DNA of 64,000 nt from Sophora flavescens (lineage: Eukaryota > Streptophyta > Magnoliopsida > Fabales > Fabaceae), in assembly GCA_030762895.1 (NCBI GenBank), contig CM061069.1, forward strand, positions 20,537,630 through 20,601,629. Reading direction: 5' to 3'. This document shows, one piece after another, positions 34,943-45,377 of this stretch (position 1 is its first letter; the number at the start of each line of letters is the position of its first letter). The translations under genes and the position numbers were made by a program. Below the pieces are notes generated by a model, which ran no database searches, was not told where the DNA came from, and saw only the letters and a program-made list of their open reading frames with translations.

Positions 34943-34962
34943 TTACATTGTCCCCAATGTAA
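34943..34962 (-). promoter_or_regulatory. Conserved 20-base hairpin in E5 3' UTR
   Basis: TTACATTGTCCCCAATGTAA, identical to the E2 copy although the surrounding element is heavily decayed. Confidence 0.7.
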
Positions 34963-35480
34963 ATAATCAAGTCGGAGAGGGGATAAAATGGAACAACTCA
35001 CTGCGGCGGAGGTGGGTACTGGTTCAAATGCCAGTCATAGAGCTGCTAGAGCAAAATCCTTTGGTTCACTTCCGTGAAGCATGTCATGGCTAGGGCATGA
35101 TTGATCTGACTTTTGCTTCTCTGTCCCTCTTTTTCTCTTTTTTTTGGTTGCTCATTCACAGCCAAGAATCATTTCACGGCTAGGGCATGAACGCTACTGA
35201 GGTCCCCTTTTCTTCGTTCACGGTCATAAAGGCCATCAGGGCCAGGCCATGATCTCCTCTGACTTCATTTTTCATGCATCTTTGCGCATCATTTTTTTTC
35301 AACCTGCAAATAAACTTGGAAAAACCATCAATAGGTGATCTTTCTCCTCTAAACTTTTCAATTTATTAAAAAATTTAAAAACTAAAACTAAAAACAAAAT
35401 AGTAACTAAAGAAAACTTGGGTTACCTCCCAAAAAGCGTTTATTTACGGTCGTAGGCTTGACAAAACTCCCTTCAATCAA

Positions 35481-36180
35481 CCGGGATCTGATGGGCTTGG
35501 AAGTTAAATAACAACTCTCTTCCAATGAAGTCCTTCAATGAACCTATAATGTTCATATGGCTATATGCACTTTCGCTTTATTCTTTTCACTTTAAGTCTC
35601 ATGGCCTTACTTCCTCCCGACGGAAGTTTTAACTCCACATGTTAAGCAACTCCAACATCGTCTTTATTTGGTGCATCATTTGTCATGCAAAGTTTGGGAG
35701 TTGCTTCCATGTTAAGCTCTTCCTTCACCTTCCGAGGCATTATCTCAATCATGCACACATGATTCTCAAAAGGAGGGTTGTTATATGAGTTAGTCAAATC
35801 AAAATCCACCCTTCCTTTCTCTACATTCAAAGAGATATTACCATTTTTTACATCTATTATTGCTCCAGCTATGACCAACAATGGCCTTCTAAGAATGATA
35901 GGGAATTTAGAATTCCCGTTCATATCCAACACCATGAAATCAGTAGGAATGAAGAACTTCCCTACCTTTATGAGGACATTCTCTAGTATGCCTAGAGGGT
36001 TTTTAGTGGAGCCATCCACAAATTGTAAAAAGAACTTGGATGGACTGGATTCCTTTATTCCTAACCTCTCAAAGATGGTAAGTGACATCAGACTCTCACT
36101 AGCCCCTAAGTCACATAAGGCATGGTCTATTTTAACTTCTCCAATTGAGAGAGCAATAGAGAAACTTCATGGATCTTTTA
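35481..36180 (-). pseudogene. E5 protease fragment
   Basis: Open from 36088 to 35642, with recognisable sequence on both sides. It carries LGASESLMSLTIFERLG-type residues, but the catalytic DLGAS Asp precedes the open part. LQFVDGSTKNPLGILEN and FPIILRRPLLVIAGAI match E3, with changes (LGRPFLATAGA to LRRPLLVIAGA). The same frame region ends in a PSDPG-like C-terminus near 35485, equivalent to PADPG of E3 and E4, again with no RT after it. Confidence 0.8.
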
Positions 36181-36189
36181 TATTGGTTG

Positions 36190-36646
36190 TGGTAACCATC
36201 ACCCGGGGGGGGGTGAATTGGGTTTTAAAAAAAAATGAATTCTTTTTCAATAAATCGAAAAACCCTTTTCAAATATAAACAAAATTTGTAGCGGATGAAT
36301 TTTGTTTTCAAAATAAAGTGCTTTAGAAAATAAATTGTTTGAAATTGAAGCACGATAAAGTAAAGTACTGAAACATAAATAGAGTAGGGAAAGAGAAGAT
36401 ATGAACACAACGATATATCCTGGTTCGTCCATAGACTACCCACGTGGCCTACATCCAGTCCCCAAGGCAATAGGACCAAAGGTTTTCAATAAACTCTAAA
36501 CAGGATTAACTAGAACCTTTACAATTCAGAGAACCCTTAACACAAATATCAGGATATACTATCCCTTGTGTAAGAGCCTCAAACAGTATACCAAAAGATA
36601 AAACCTTCTCTGGACAATCCACAAGGAAAAACACCTTCCTTGTAAA
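36190..36646. mobile_element. Probable Ty1/Copia LTR fragment
   Basis: Starts TGGTAACCATCACCC, then a G run and tgaattgggttttaaaa, and carries the phrase atatcctggttcgtcc at about 36413. Such phrases are, from memory, typical of SIRE/Maximus-type Copia LTRs. No coding sequence and no second end is seen, so this is tentative. Confidence 0.4.
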
Positions 36647-36751
36647 TGTGACACCCCCTTTAGGGTGCCACATGATGTTATTGCATGTAATAAAATAATA
36701 TGAGAAAATTTATAACATTTACAGCATGTACTTTAAACAACAAGACATATA
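36647..36751 (-). repeat. Chromoviral LTR (minus), left piece
   Basis: TGTGACACCCCCTTTAGGG is the reverse complement of a typical chromoviral LTR end (compare GGGTGTCACA of E1). Continues at 51261 after CACTA-B. Confidence 0.55.
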
Positions 36752-37190
36752 CACTAGTGCAATAAGTGCTTTTTACGTCAGTTAAAATTGATTTTTTACG
36801 TCAGAATACTGACTGACGTAAATGCAGCTGACGTTAATAGTTAATATTTTAACGTCAGTTGAGAACTGACGTTAAATATAACACTATTAACGTCGGTTCC
36901 TTAACAAAACCGACGTTAATGTTGTAAAAGTTAACGTCGGTTGTTTATTACAACTGACGTTAAAATTAAACCTTTAACGTCAGTTCTTTAATACAACGGA
37001 CGTTGATTTTGTTAAAACTAACGTCAGTTGTTATAAAGAACTGAAGTTAAAGGTTTAATTTTAACGTCAGTTGTAATAAACAACTGACGTTGATAGTGTA
37101 CTGTATATTTTATAAAATACTATTAACGTCAGTTGTTTGATACAACTGACGTTAATAGGTTTTTTTTTTAAAATTCAGTTTTAAAATATC
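36752..37190. repeat. CACTA-B left subterminal palindromes
   Basis: About ten pairs of AACGTCAGTT and AACTGACGTT facing each other across spacers of 6-10 bases, for example about 37126-37161. Confidence 0.85.
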
Positions 37191-37402
37191 ACTCCCCTCA
37201 GCTATCCCTGCATTCAGTCCCAAAGAATACGAATATCACACACATTACAGAATTGCAAAGGAAAATTGAACACTGGGGGGACTTAAAACCAAAACCCATG
37301 TATATATATAAATAAATTTTAGTTCCAATGTCTAAAAAACAAAACTATCTAAGGATATATATATACATGTTATTAATTAGTTTCTAAAGTCTAACAAAAA
37401 AA
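37191..37402 (-). other. CACTA-B 3' flank of its gene
   Basis: AT-rich and non-coding, with patchy similarity to 7229-7593 of CACTA-A in reverse complement. Confidence 0.45.
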
Positions 37403-40401
37403 CTATTTATCTAAGTAGTGCAGAGGTATGTTGTCAATTCCTTTTTCAGCCGCATACTTGAAGAAGAATTCAGCGAAGCGCATCCTCAAGTCTCTTAACT
37501 CATCTTCTTCAATAGGCGATTGGTCGATAAATGCCTAGACACGTTCAAATAATAACAATAAAATCAATGCAAGTCATCTTCAAAACTATAATATATAATT
37601 TAACAAGTTGTTTAAATATTAATTACCTTCTTCCATCCATCCGTAATAGATGCAGAGACTATGTTCAGCATATGAAGCATCACATAATAGCCGCACGACC
37701 AACTGTCAGTTTGAAATCGAGACTACCAACAAATTTAATTTCAACGTCAGTTGAATATACACATAAATTAGTAATTATAATATTAATTATTTGATAAATA
37801 AACTACCAAACCTTGAGGATGTTCCATACAGGATTTGCTTTAGCCTTAGAAGTCCTACTTCTCCCGTTGGCGCAACTTATGCTACTCACCTTCAGCGTGC
37901 TATCATAAACAAATAATCATGTCGATCAATTAACAAACTCATATATCATGTGTGTAATAAACTAAAAACAACTAATATTAAAACTTAAATTAAATTTAAG
38001 ATTAGTTACTTACATATTTACAGCTTCCACCACCTTCGGTGGCGGATCATGGTGGAGAGAGCGGAAGAATATGACAGTATGCCTAGACGGGTGAAGTACG
38101 AACAACTGCCAATGGAGATCCATACAGTAGGGAGCCAGATATAATTCTTTTGGATTGTCTCCCAACAAGTTCCCTAAGTATTTACTCAATGCATCGCCAG
38201 CAAAGAACTCGGGCAGAAGGATTGACGGATCTAAGAAACCGTAAACTGATGCAATGCCCTTATCAAGCTGAAGACGATGGAGATACCTAAGATATGAAAA
38301 GGTGTGGATGTTAATTACATAATATATATATTGAAATTGAAATAAATTATTAAATGGAAAAATACCAAAAATAAATAAGTTATAAAATTAAAATTAACTT
38401 ACGTGCACCAGAGACTGATGACATTGCTGTTCATCCAGACGTTATTTCTGCAGGCGTTCCCGAGATCGTCACCAACGAAGGAAAATATCCTCTGTTGATC
38501 TGGGCGTGCCACCCATCCATCGTGATCCAATGGACATTCAAAAATCTCAAACGCATAATCCTCACCAAGTGAGAACAAACGAGTGATAGGTGACAGCGAC
38601 ACCGACGTCGACTTGGCCTTCATTTTAGGAAAAATAAAATATATAAGTTTTTGATAATTAAAAAAAACACAAGTAATTATTTGACTAATTTGGACATTAA
38701 TAATGAATAAATACCTTTGCTAACATTTCGAGCTCACGTCGTTTGGAGTCCAACTCAAGCTCACGCCTATTCATTTCCAACTCATGCTCATGGCGCCTGG
38801 ACTTCCAACTCCCGCTCCCTAGCCGCCAACTCATCGTCCTCCACATGTGCCATACTAAAACTCTCTTTTGTGCTCACATGTGAAGCGTTGGCAAGCCTCT
38901 CGCGGTGTCCTGGGGATGTACCGACGGAGGAAAGCTCTCTGGCAAGCACCGCTTGAATTCCGGGTTGGCTATTAAGCCTTGCATCGAGATGTGTTGTAAT
39001 ATCCGGGTTGGACATGAGGTGCTGAGTAATGTCACCAAAATTGATGCTTCATTGACCACCCGCTTTCGTGAAGCAGACTTGCCATAATATTGTTTGATGG
39101 TCACGTTCCCAGGAACACCGAGAACCCGACCAGGATGATCTTTCTTGCCTAGGGGCAGTCATCAAGACGCCCCGCCGGCCCGAAAGGGGGACGAATGCGC
39201 CCGGGAGGATTTTGCTTTAAGATCCATCTACAATGAAATAAAATGAAAAAACGTGCAAGTGAAAAGTGTTGCAAATATCTATACAAATATCAATTGAAAT
39301 CAAGTTAATTATTTACTTACAACCTTATCTGCCACTTCGCGAGTGGCATCAACTTTAAAAGATCCCGCCTTTGTCATGCGGTCGGCTAACTGGACATCCT
39401 CGCGGTGGATGTCCGACGGAGGACTTGATGGTGTGCCCTCGGGCACCTCTCCTCTTTCAATCCTAGCAGAGTGCTCTTCCCGCTTCGCCCTCAGCCTATC
39501 CGCCATCTTCTGCTGGATCCGAGTATGGTACCCACCCTGAGACATGGTGTGGTGGTGGACGTTCTTCGCCTGATTCTGCCGACCCTTATTTGCCTTAGCC
39601 TATTCAAACAAAAACACATAATTAAATACAGTTAAATGATCTATAATAAGCATACAAAATTAACTTAATCAACCAACCTGAAATTCTCCATCCTGTCGAC
39701 TCCTGGCAAACATATCCCAAGTATCCTGATCAATCCAGGGATAATCCGAGAACATTTTATCAAGCCGCTTCTTCCCAGATACATAGTACCTGGTAAGATC
39801 ATGCTTGAACCCATTCCAACGCTTTGATGCCATTTTCATACATTTATGACGATGATCCTCGTCATTTGGCACAGTCCAAGCTACCTACACATTAGATACA
39901 TATATAACAACTGGATGGATTATAACTCGGATAATTATCTAATAATTTAAATCAAACGAATGTAAAGGTAAAATACCATGATAGCCTCCCAAATCTGATC
40001 CTTAACGTTCTGTGGAACGTCATTCCAGTGGTTGTAGTTGATGCTTACGTCTTCGCTTCGCTTGTAGAAACACCCACTTATTAAATTCTTTAGCACGGGG
40101 TCCCTGGGAATTTAGATTAGCATCGAAGGACACCTCAAGCTTCTGTCCTCTCTGCCTGTCCTTCTCTAGTTTCTTCAACGAGGTGGCTCCTCTACCCCGT
40201 TTCCTATGAGCCTGTGATGTCTGTATGGACAAAAAAAATGATAAAATAGAGGGTTGTAACATTATAAACTTACATTAACAAGAAGGACTAAAGATAGTAT
40301 ATAACATGTAAACTTACACTAGAATCAGGCGTAGGCGTGATCGGGTCTCGCAAAACCCCACAAGTGTCCTCCCGTGCATGTGGGCTATCCGACTGATCCA
40401 T
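37403..40401 (-). pseudogene. CACTA-B second gene: Transposase_24-like plus Ulp1-type protease
   Basis: Begins at the ATG 40401-40399 (MDQSDSPHARED), first intron donor at 40317, exon 2 from 40220. Further exons are about 39887-39680, 39600-39320, 39232-38716, 38625-38402, 38287-38020, 37915-37813, ~37740-37640 and 37538-37403 (stop). Transposase part: KRGRGATSLKKLEKDRQRGQ, RWNGFKHDLTRYYVSGKKRL, MSQGGYHTRIQQKMADRL. Protease part: WQLFVLHPSRHTVIF, SLHHDPP, and SWSCGYYVMLHMLNIV with the candidate Cys. A 1-base frameshift near 40070 and frame problems with stops near 39165 suggest it is inactive. Ulp1-type enzymes cleave SUMO; the substrate here is unknown. Confidence 0.72.
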
Positions 40402-41282
40402 ATGTATGCCTGTTCAGAAACAATATATATGTATTAACATAGGTTATAACTCAAAATAAATACAGAAGTATAAATAAAAATAACTAGATAGGTCCTGTAG
40501 ATATACAAAACATCTATATATCCAATATAAGGACAATACGGGAGATTGAAAACTATAGTTTTTGAAGATTGCCAAGCACTGGTCACGGCCTGGCCATGAT
40601 TAACGTGCCAACTGAACCAGACCTTCATAGGCAGAACTGATCACGGCCTAGCCGTGATGAGCATCACGGCCGTGACAGATCAACCAGCAGAGCAACATGC
40701 ACTCAAAACCAAAAATAGAGACATTCCAAACAACTCAAACTCACGGTTTAAAGTTACAACTCACGAGACTACAGTTTCAACATACACTCAAAACCAAAAA
40801 TAGAGACATTCCAAACAACTCAAACTCACAGTTTCAAGTTTCAACTACTGAGACTACAGTTTCAAACCAGCAGAGCAACATGCATGCACTCAAAATCGTG
40901 AATAAAAAAATGTGCCCTAATTAAAGACTCACCAGAAATAGGCGCTCGCGTGGTGGTGGGGGGGAAGCTCGAGTGGTGGCCAACGTTCGATGTGGTTACT
41001 GAGAGCAGAGGGACAAGGAGAGTTAGTGCGCGGGAAGGCCAGGGGAAAGAAAGATGTCAAGTTATTGAAAAGAATGAGCGGGAAAGACAGAGTTAGGGGT
41101 TAAGAGTGTACCTCACGGTGGTGGCGAAGAAGCCCTCGCGGTGGTTGCGGTGGAGATGAGCTCGCGATTATGGCAGAGTGAGAGCGAGAGTGAGGGTTGA
41201 GCGTGATGAAAAGAGAAAAGACGTACAGAGAAGTGGATAAGGCGCACGGGGGTAAACGTTATAATTAAAATAAAACAACATT
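40402..41282 (-). other. CACTA-B 5' region (promoter/leader side) with foreign palindrome patch
   Basis: No gene. It aligns in reverse complement with 57459-57874 of CACTA-C (tctcagtaaccacatcgaac phrase, about 40980 versus 57465). Two additions set it apart: a patch at about 40570-40690 with TCACGGCCGTGA-type palindromes like those of the Athila-like elements, and a direct duplication of about 85 bases (about 40698-40782 and 40783-40866). Confidence 0.6.
40698..40866. repeat. 85-base direct duplication
   Basis: The phrase actcaaaaccaaaaatagag starts two units at about 40700 and 40787. CACTA-C has a single copy in reverse orientation near 57540-57625. Confidence 0.8.
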
Positions 41283-41504
41283 TTACGTCAGTTTTTGGTA
41301 AAACCTGACGTTGAAGATCATATATCTAACGTCAGTTGTCTTAATAAACGGACGTTTAAAACTCTCACACTTATTACGTCAGTTGTTAGTAATAACTGAC
41401 GTTAAAGGTCATATATTTAACGTAAGTTGTATTAAGAAACTGACGTTAAAAACACTCATAACTTCTTACGTCAGTTGTATTACACAACGGACGTTAAAGG
41501 TTTA
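41283..41504. repeat. CACTA-B subterminal palindromes, inner block
   Basis: Facing ACGTCAGTT and AACTGACGT copies, for example about 41370-41406. The block is followed by tctgcaaaaacattcattcc, as is the block ending near 50100. Confidence 0.8.
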
Positions 41505-42025
41505 TTAGTTTCTGCAAAAACATTCATTCCCTTGACTACTGTGCTACTTACCCATTCACCTTTGTACCTAATCCTCTTAATGAGCATTAAGTTTATAGAT
41601 AAGTTTTCAAGAAAATCAAAATAACTTAGTAACTTCATCCACTGCTCCTATAAATAGCTTCCTTCCATCCTTTTAATTAATTTTATGCTTCACAATATGG
41701 CTCTGCCGTGGAGATTAACTTCATCACTCTTTCTTCCTATTCCTAGACTCAAAGGACTTTGTCTTAATGGTCAAACAACTTCTGAGTTTGAGTAAATCAC
41801 ATTACATGGATATTAAGGTTGGGTGAATCACGTAATGTGATTCTCTCACTTTATTTCATCCCCGTCATCCCTTTCACTTTGCTTTGGAAGCAAGTGATTG
41901 TGGATTCAAGATGATGCATCAAGGAACTCCACTGAAGAAGAAAGATGCAAAGATCCATTTCACTTTGCTTTCGCTGCTAGTGACTGAGGATTTACTTTGC
42001 ATCTTGGAATTCAAGTGAGGGAGGT
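41505..42025 (+). pseudogene. Captured promoter and first exon of a host gene (copy 1)
   Basis: Contains TATAAATAG (41650-41658), a short leader and the ATG at about 41698 reading MALPWRLTSSLFLPIPRLKG, ending at a TAA after about 32 codons. The N-terminus is rich in Arg, Ser and hydrophobic residues with no acidic ones, as in organelle transit peptides. A near copy lies at 50103-50400. Downstream there is GC-balanced sequence (KKKDAKIHF-like reading) up to the E4 insertion, which continues at 49448. I do not recognise the donor gene. Confidence 0.5.
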
Positions 42026-43593
42026 TGATAGCGTGTGCGAATGCACGTGCGATTCCGGCAAGTGTACCGGACTGCCGTCAAGTAATAAAAGATATCGAAC
42101 CCACAGAGACTGTGTTCTCGAATCGCAATCGGTTTTCGAATCGATTAGTTCTGGACAGTTTTAAAGAGGTTTTGAAAAATGTTTGAATTGAAATTAAGAA
42201 ATAGATGAGCAGAAAACAATTGTTTATGGGGTTTTGATCTAAACGGATTCCTAGGGATTTGGGTTACCTTTGAGGTTGTTTATGTTGCTAACTGATTTAC
42301 CTTTGTTGATTACCGAAATTGCCTTGAAGGCGAGTTTATCCTCTGATAGCTTAAGCTCCCTCTCGGGTTACAAAAGCCGTGCCCAATTGACCCGACCCTA
42401 CTCGTGGTAGTCGATCCCAGATTGGACCCTTTGCGTTCCGTGACAACTCGTTACTCCTCGAGGGACGGCTTCTAACTCTCGTGATTTCAGTCCCAAGTCT
42501 GACTTCTATAGGTCCGACACCTAGGTTCACCGCTAGGTTCCTCCCTATAATGTCTAAGTCATGCAAATAACCTAAGTTCACCGCTAGGTTCCTCCTTGGA
42601 TCATTCACATCTCACAAACCAGTGGCCGCCGGGCTTTACGAGTGAAACACCCTAGAAATCCTAAGTTCACCGCTAGGTTCCTCCTTAGAACGTCTACGTC
42701 ACGTAAATAAACGGTTGCCGAAATTTATGAGTGATTAACACACTAGAAATCAGATCTAAAACAATTACGAAATCAACAATGATTTTAACATCAAATCAAC
42801 ATCATTTACAAACCTCGGGCAGAGCCCTAGTCCCTAGAAACAAACTACTACTCCAGTCTTGCCATGGAGATGACAAGTCAGGTTGACAACATAGTGAAAA
42901 TCGAAAAGAGAAGAGAGAGGAGAAGAAGAGAAGAGATCTATAATCTATGCCTAGAGTAGTAGCCCCTAATGTCTGATCCTCTTCTGCCTGGTCCCTTATT
43001 TATAGAATTGGGCAGTTAGAGTCCTAATCCAACTCAAATTAGATCCAATTCTGTTACTTCTGAGCCAAGTAATACGCGTCACGGCCGTGATGGCCATCAT
43101 GGCCTGGCCGTGACGGATTCTCGCCTTGAAAATTCTTCACTTGGTTGGTCCGTCATGGCCGTGATGCTCATCACGGCCTGGCGTGACGGCCATCACGGCC
43201 GTGATGGCCATCATGGCCTGGCCCCGACAGCTTTCTGACTTGTGGTGGTTTTGGGTCACGGCCGTGATGGCTATCACGGCTAGGCCGTGATGACTCGACT
43301 TGACCTTTGTTCTTTTTCGGTTTTGCTCGATCATGGCCGTGATGGGCATCACGGCTAGGCCGTGATGGGCTCTGTTTGGCTCATTTTCTTCAGTTTTTAA
43401 AGCTCCATCTTCATCCAAACTTCATCATGGTTGATCTTGAGCAATTTACCCTTGATATCTGCAAAACAACACACGAAAACCGCCTTACCCGTTCCAAAGG
43501 AAAATTAACCTAAAATCTAATAAAAATATGCCTAAACTACATGAAAATGCATGCAAAATGATGGACAAAGATGAGGTGGAATCACACTCATCA
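42026..43593 (-). repeat. E4 3' LTR
   Basis: Plus-strand ends TGATAGCGTGTGCG...CACTCATCA. A phrase ttcaccgctaggttcctcc occurs three times (about 42526, 42573, 42667); E3 has one. TATA box (minus) at 43004-42997, palindrome array at about 43078-43370. Confidence 0.92.
42997..43004 (-). promoter_or_regulatory. TATA box of E4 3' LTR
   Basis: Minus strand TATAAATA; the same box in the 5' LTR is at 48860-48853, again about 75 bases downstream of the palindrome array. Confidence 0.65.
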
Positions 43594-45377
43594 AATCACC
43601 CCAAGCTTAAAACTTTGCTTGTCCTCAAGCAATTACTCAGGCCATAAGATATAAATCATTCAAAGCATGGATAGTGAACCAAGAACCCTAGAAGCTAATC
43701 CAAGTAATAGGCATTTTTAATAAGCACTCAAGAGATAATCAATTTCTAGTCCAATTAGAAGCTTAGGTTTTTTTTTTTTTTCAAGTTCATGTCCTCACAG
43801 ATTTGGGCACTCATCTCACCTCACTCAAGTGTTTTAGGGTTTATGACAATTCACTCCATTTCCTCAAGGAAAGTATTTTACCATAGGCTTGACCATTAAC
43901 CAAATCTCCACTTTATTAATGAAAACACTTAAGAATCAAGAGGTCTTTTCCTTTGGTTGTAATGTGGCCATGGGATTTATTGTAAGGTGGGAAAATCAAG
44001 GAAAGGGAATTTCAAGAAGGCTAGACAGATTATCAAACATTACAAAGCATGACACCTTCTAAAATACCCCTTTTTGGGCTTTGGTTTACTTTTCCACCTT
44101 TCTTCCTTCATTTAATTTTTTTTTTCTTTTTCTTTTCATTTCTCACTTTCTTTGTCATCCCCTTCTCCATTTTTTTTTTATTTGTTTATTTCATTTTTAT
44201 TTGTTTGGAGAAGGGGAGATTTATAGCTCAAGAGAAATTACTTTCTAGCTTTTTCATCCCATACTTTTTCCAACTACCATTTTGCCCTTTTTGTAATACT
44301 TTAAAAGGTGCCATACCAAGCACTATTTATCAAATTAATTCAAGGTACCAAGAAAAGTATTTTTTCTTTAGGCTCAAAATTGGGCAACTAAGGGGTAGCA
44401 TTTATCATTCAAAGCTCGAGAGGCCGGAAAAATACCTAGTGCCTCAATCATTTCCAAAAATGTTTTCAGAAATTTTTAAGTTTTGAAATGGTTTCAAGTC
44501 AAGTTCTAGAAAATACAGTCCAAGAGGAATTACAACACTCTAGCACAAGAAATGGGGTAGATTTAGTGAATACCCCTTTTGGCTCAAAATCTTACATTTA
44601 GTAGTTCAAAAATCAGTGAGGTACACAAGTTTAAGGAACCACATGCTAATTATCAACTATCAAATGATTATCTCAAGAATTTTTATTTTTAGCCATATCA
44701 CAAGAATAATGAAAAATTGGGTTCAAAATTCACTATCTCAATTCATTTGGCTCCAAGTTTTTACAATCGGATGCATGTTCTAAGTGAGGGGAAATCTAGA
44801 GAATGTGATCATACCAATCTAAGCCTATGTGAATGCAACATGAATGCAACAATGCAAATGCAAAAATAAATACCCCCACTCTAGCTTGATTACTTACATT
44901 GTCTCCAATGTAAATAATCAAGTCGGAGAGAGGAGAAAAATGGAACAACTTACCGAGTCGGTAGCGGGTGTTGGCTTCACATTCCAGTCAAAACTTGGGT
45001 AGAAATTGTATCACGGCCGTGAGGCTTATCACGGGCAGGCCGTGATCGTTTCTGATCCTCAGGAGTTGCCCTGTCACGGCCGTGATCTACATCACGGCTA
45101 GGCCGTGATGCTCTCTGTGCTCTTGTTTAGTTCATCACGGCCGTGACCACTGTCACGGCCAGGGCGTGATGGCCTCTGACTTTATTTTTTTATGCTCTTC
45201 TTCTCTTTCTCAACCTGAAAACACTAGACAAACTTATTAATGATATTTTTGCCTCTTGATCTTCTCAAATTATTCAAGAGGTTAAATCAAAAACAAAAGG
45301 AAAAAGGGAAAGAAAACTTGGGTTGCCTCCCAAGAAGCGCTTATTTATGGTCTTAAGCTTGACCATACTTCCTCAAG
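43594..45377 (-). other. E4 3' untranslated region
   Basis: Non-coding and collinear with E3 (reverse orientation): palindrome array at about 45005-45175, hairpin 44894-44913, pyrimidine-rich block 44090-44210, caccccaagcttaaaac next to the LTR. Reading frames of Phe-rich peptides here come from the pyrimidine tract. Confidence 0.75.
44894..44913 (-). promoter_or_regulatory. Conserved 20-base hairpin in E4 3' UTR
   Basis: TTACATTGTCTCCAATGTAA. The only change from the E2/E5 copies is in the loop (TCCC to TCTC); all eight pairs are kept. Confidence 0.7.

Larger units (their letters stand above)
33395..35480 (-). other. E5 3' untranslated region
   Basis: Non-coding and collinear with E3, E2 and E4: palindrome cluster (about 35080-35260), hairpin (34943-34962) and pyrimidine-rich block (34140-34240). 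A MITE at 33565-33823 interrupts it. Confidence 0.72.
32040..36189 (-). mobile_element. E5: truncated gag-protease Athila-like element (minus strand)
   Basis: A 3' LTR (32040-33394), a 3' UTR with a nested MITE and a partial protease frame. The 5' half, gag and 5' LTR are missing because a Copia-like LTR fragment starts at about 36190. The palindrome units are the most degraded of all copies, consistent with greater age. Confidence 0.82.

Noticed and set aside
43078..43370. CRISPR-like repeat array
   Set aside because: Units are palindromic, irregularly spaced and imperfect, the spacers are themselves similar, and the context is a plant retrotransposon LTR.
43137..43418. Minus-strand ORF of repeated HHG-R/L-D-type peptides (also 20547-20912, 28224-28481, 48910-49149)
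   Set aside because: These are translations of the palindrome arrays in LTRs. The DNA, not the peptide, is what is conserved.
44049..44486. Phe- and Leu-rich ORFs that look like membrane proteins (also 21534-21834, 34126-34350)
   Set aside because: They arise from the pyrimidine-rich block of the 3' UTR and are on the strand opposite to the element.
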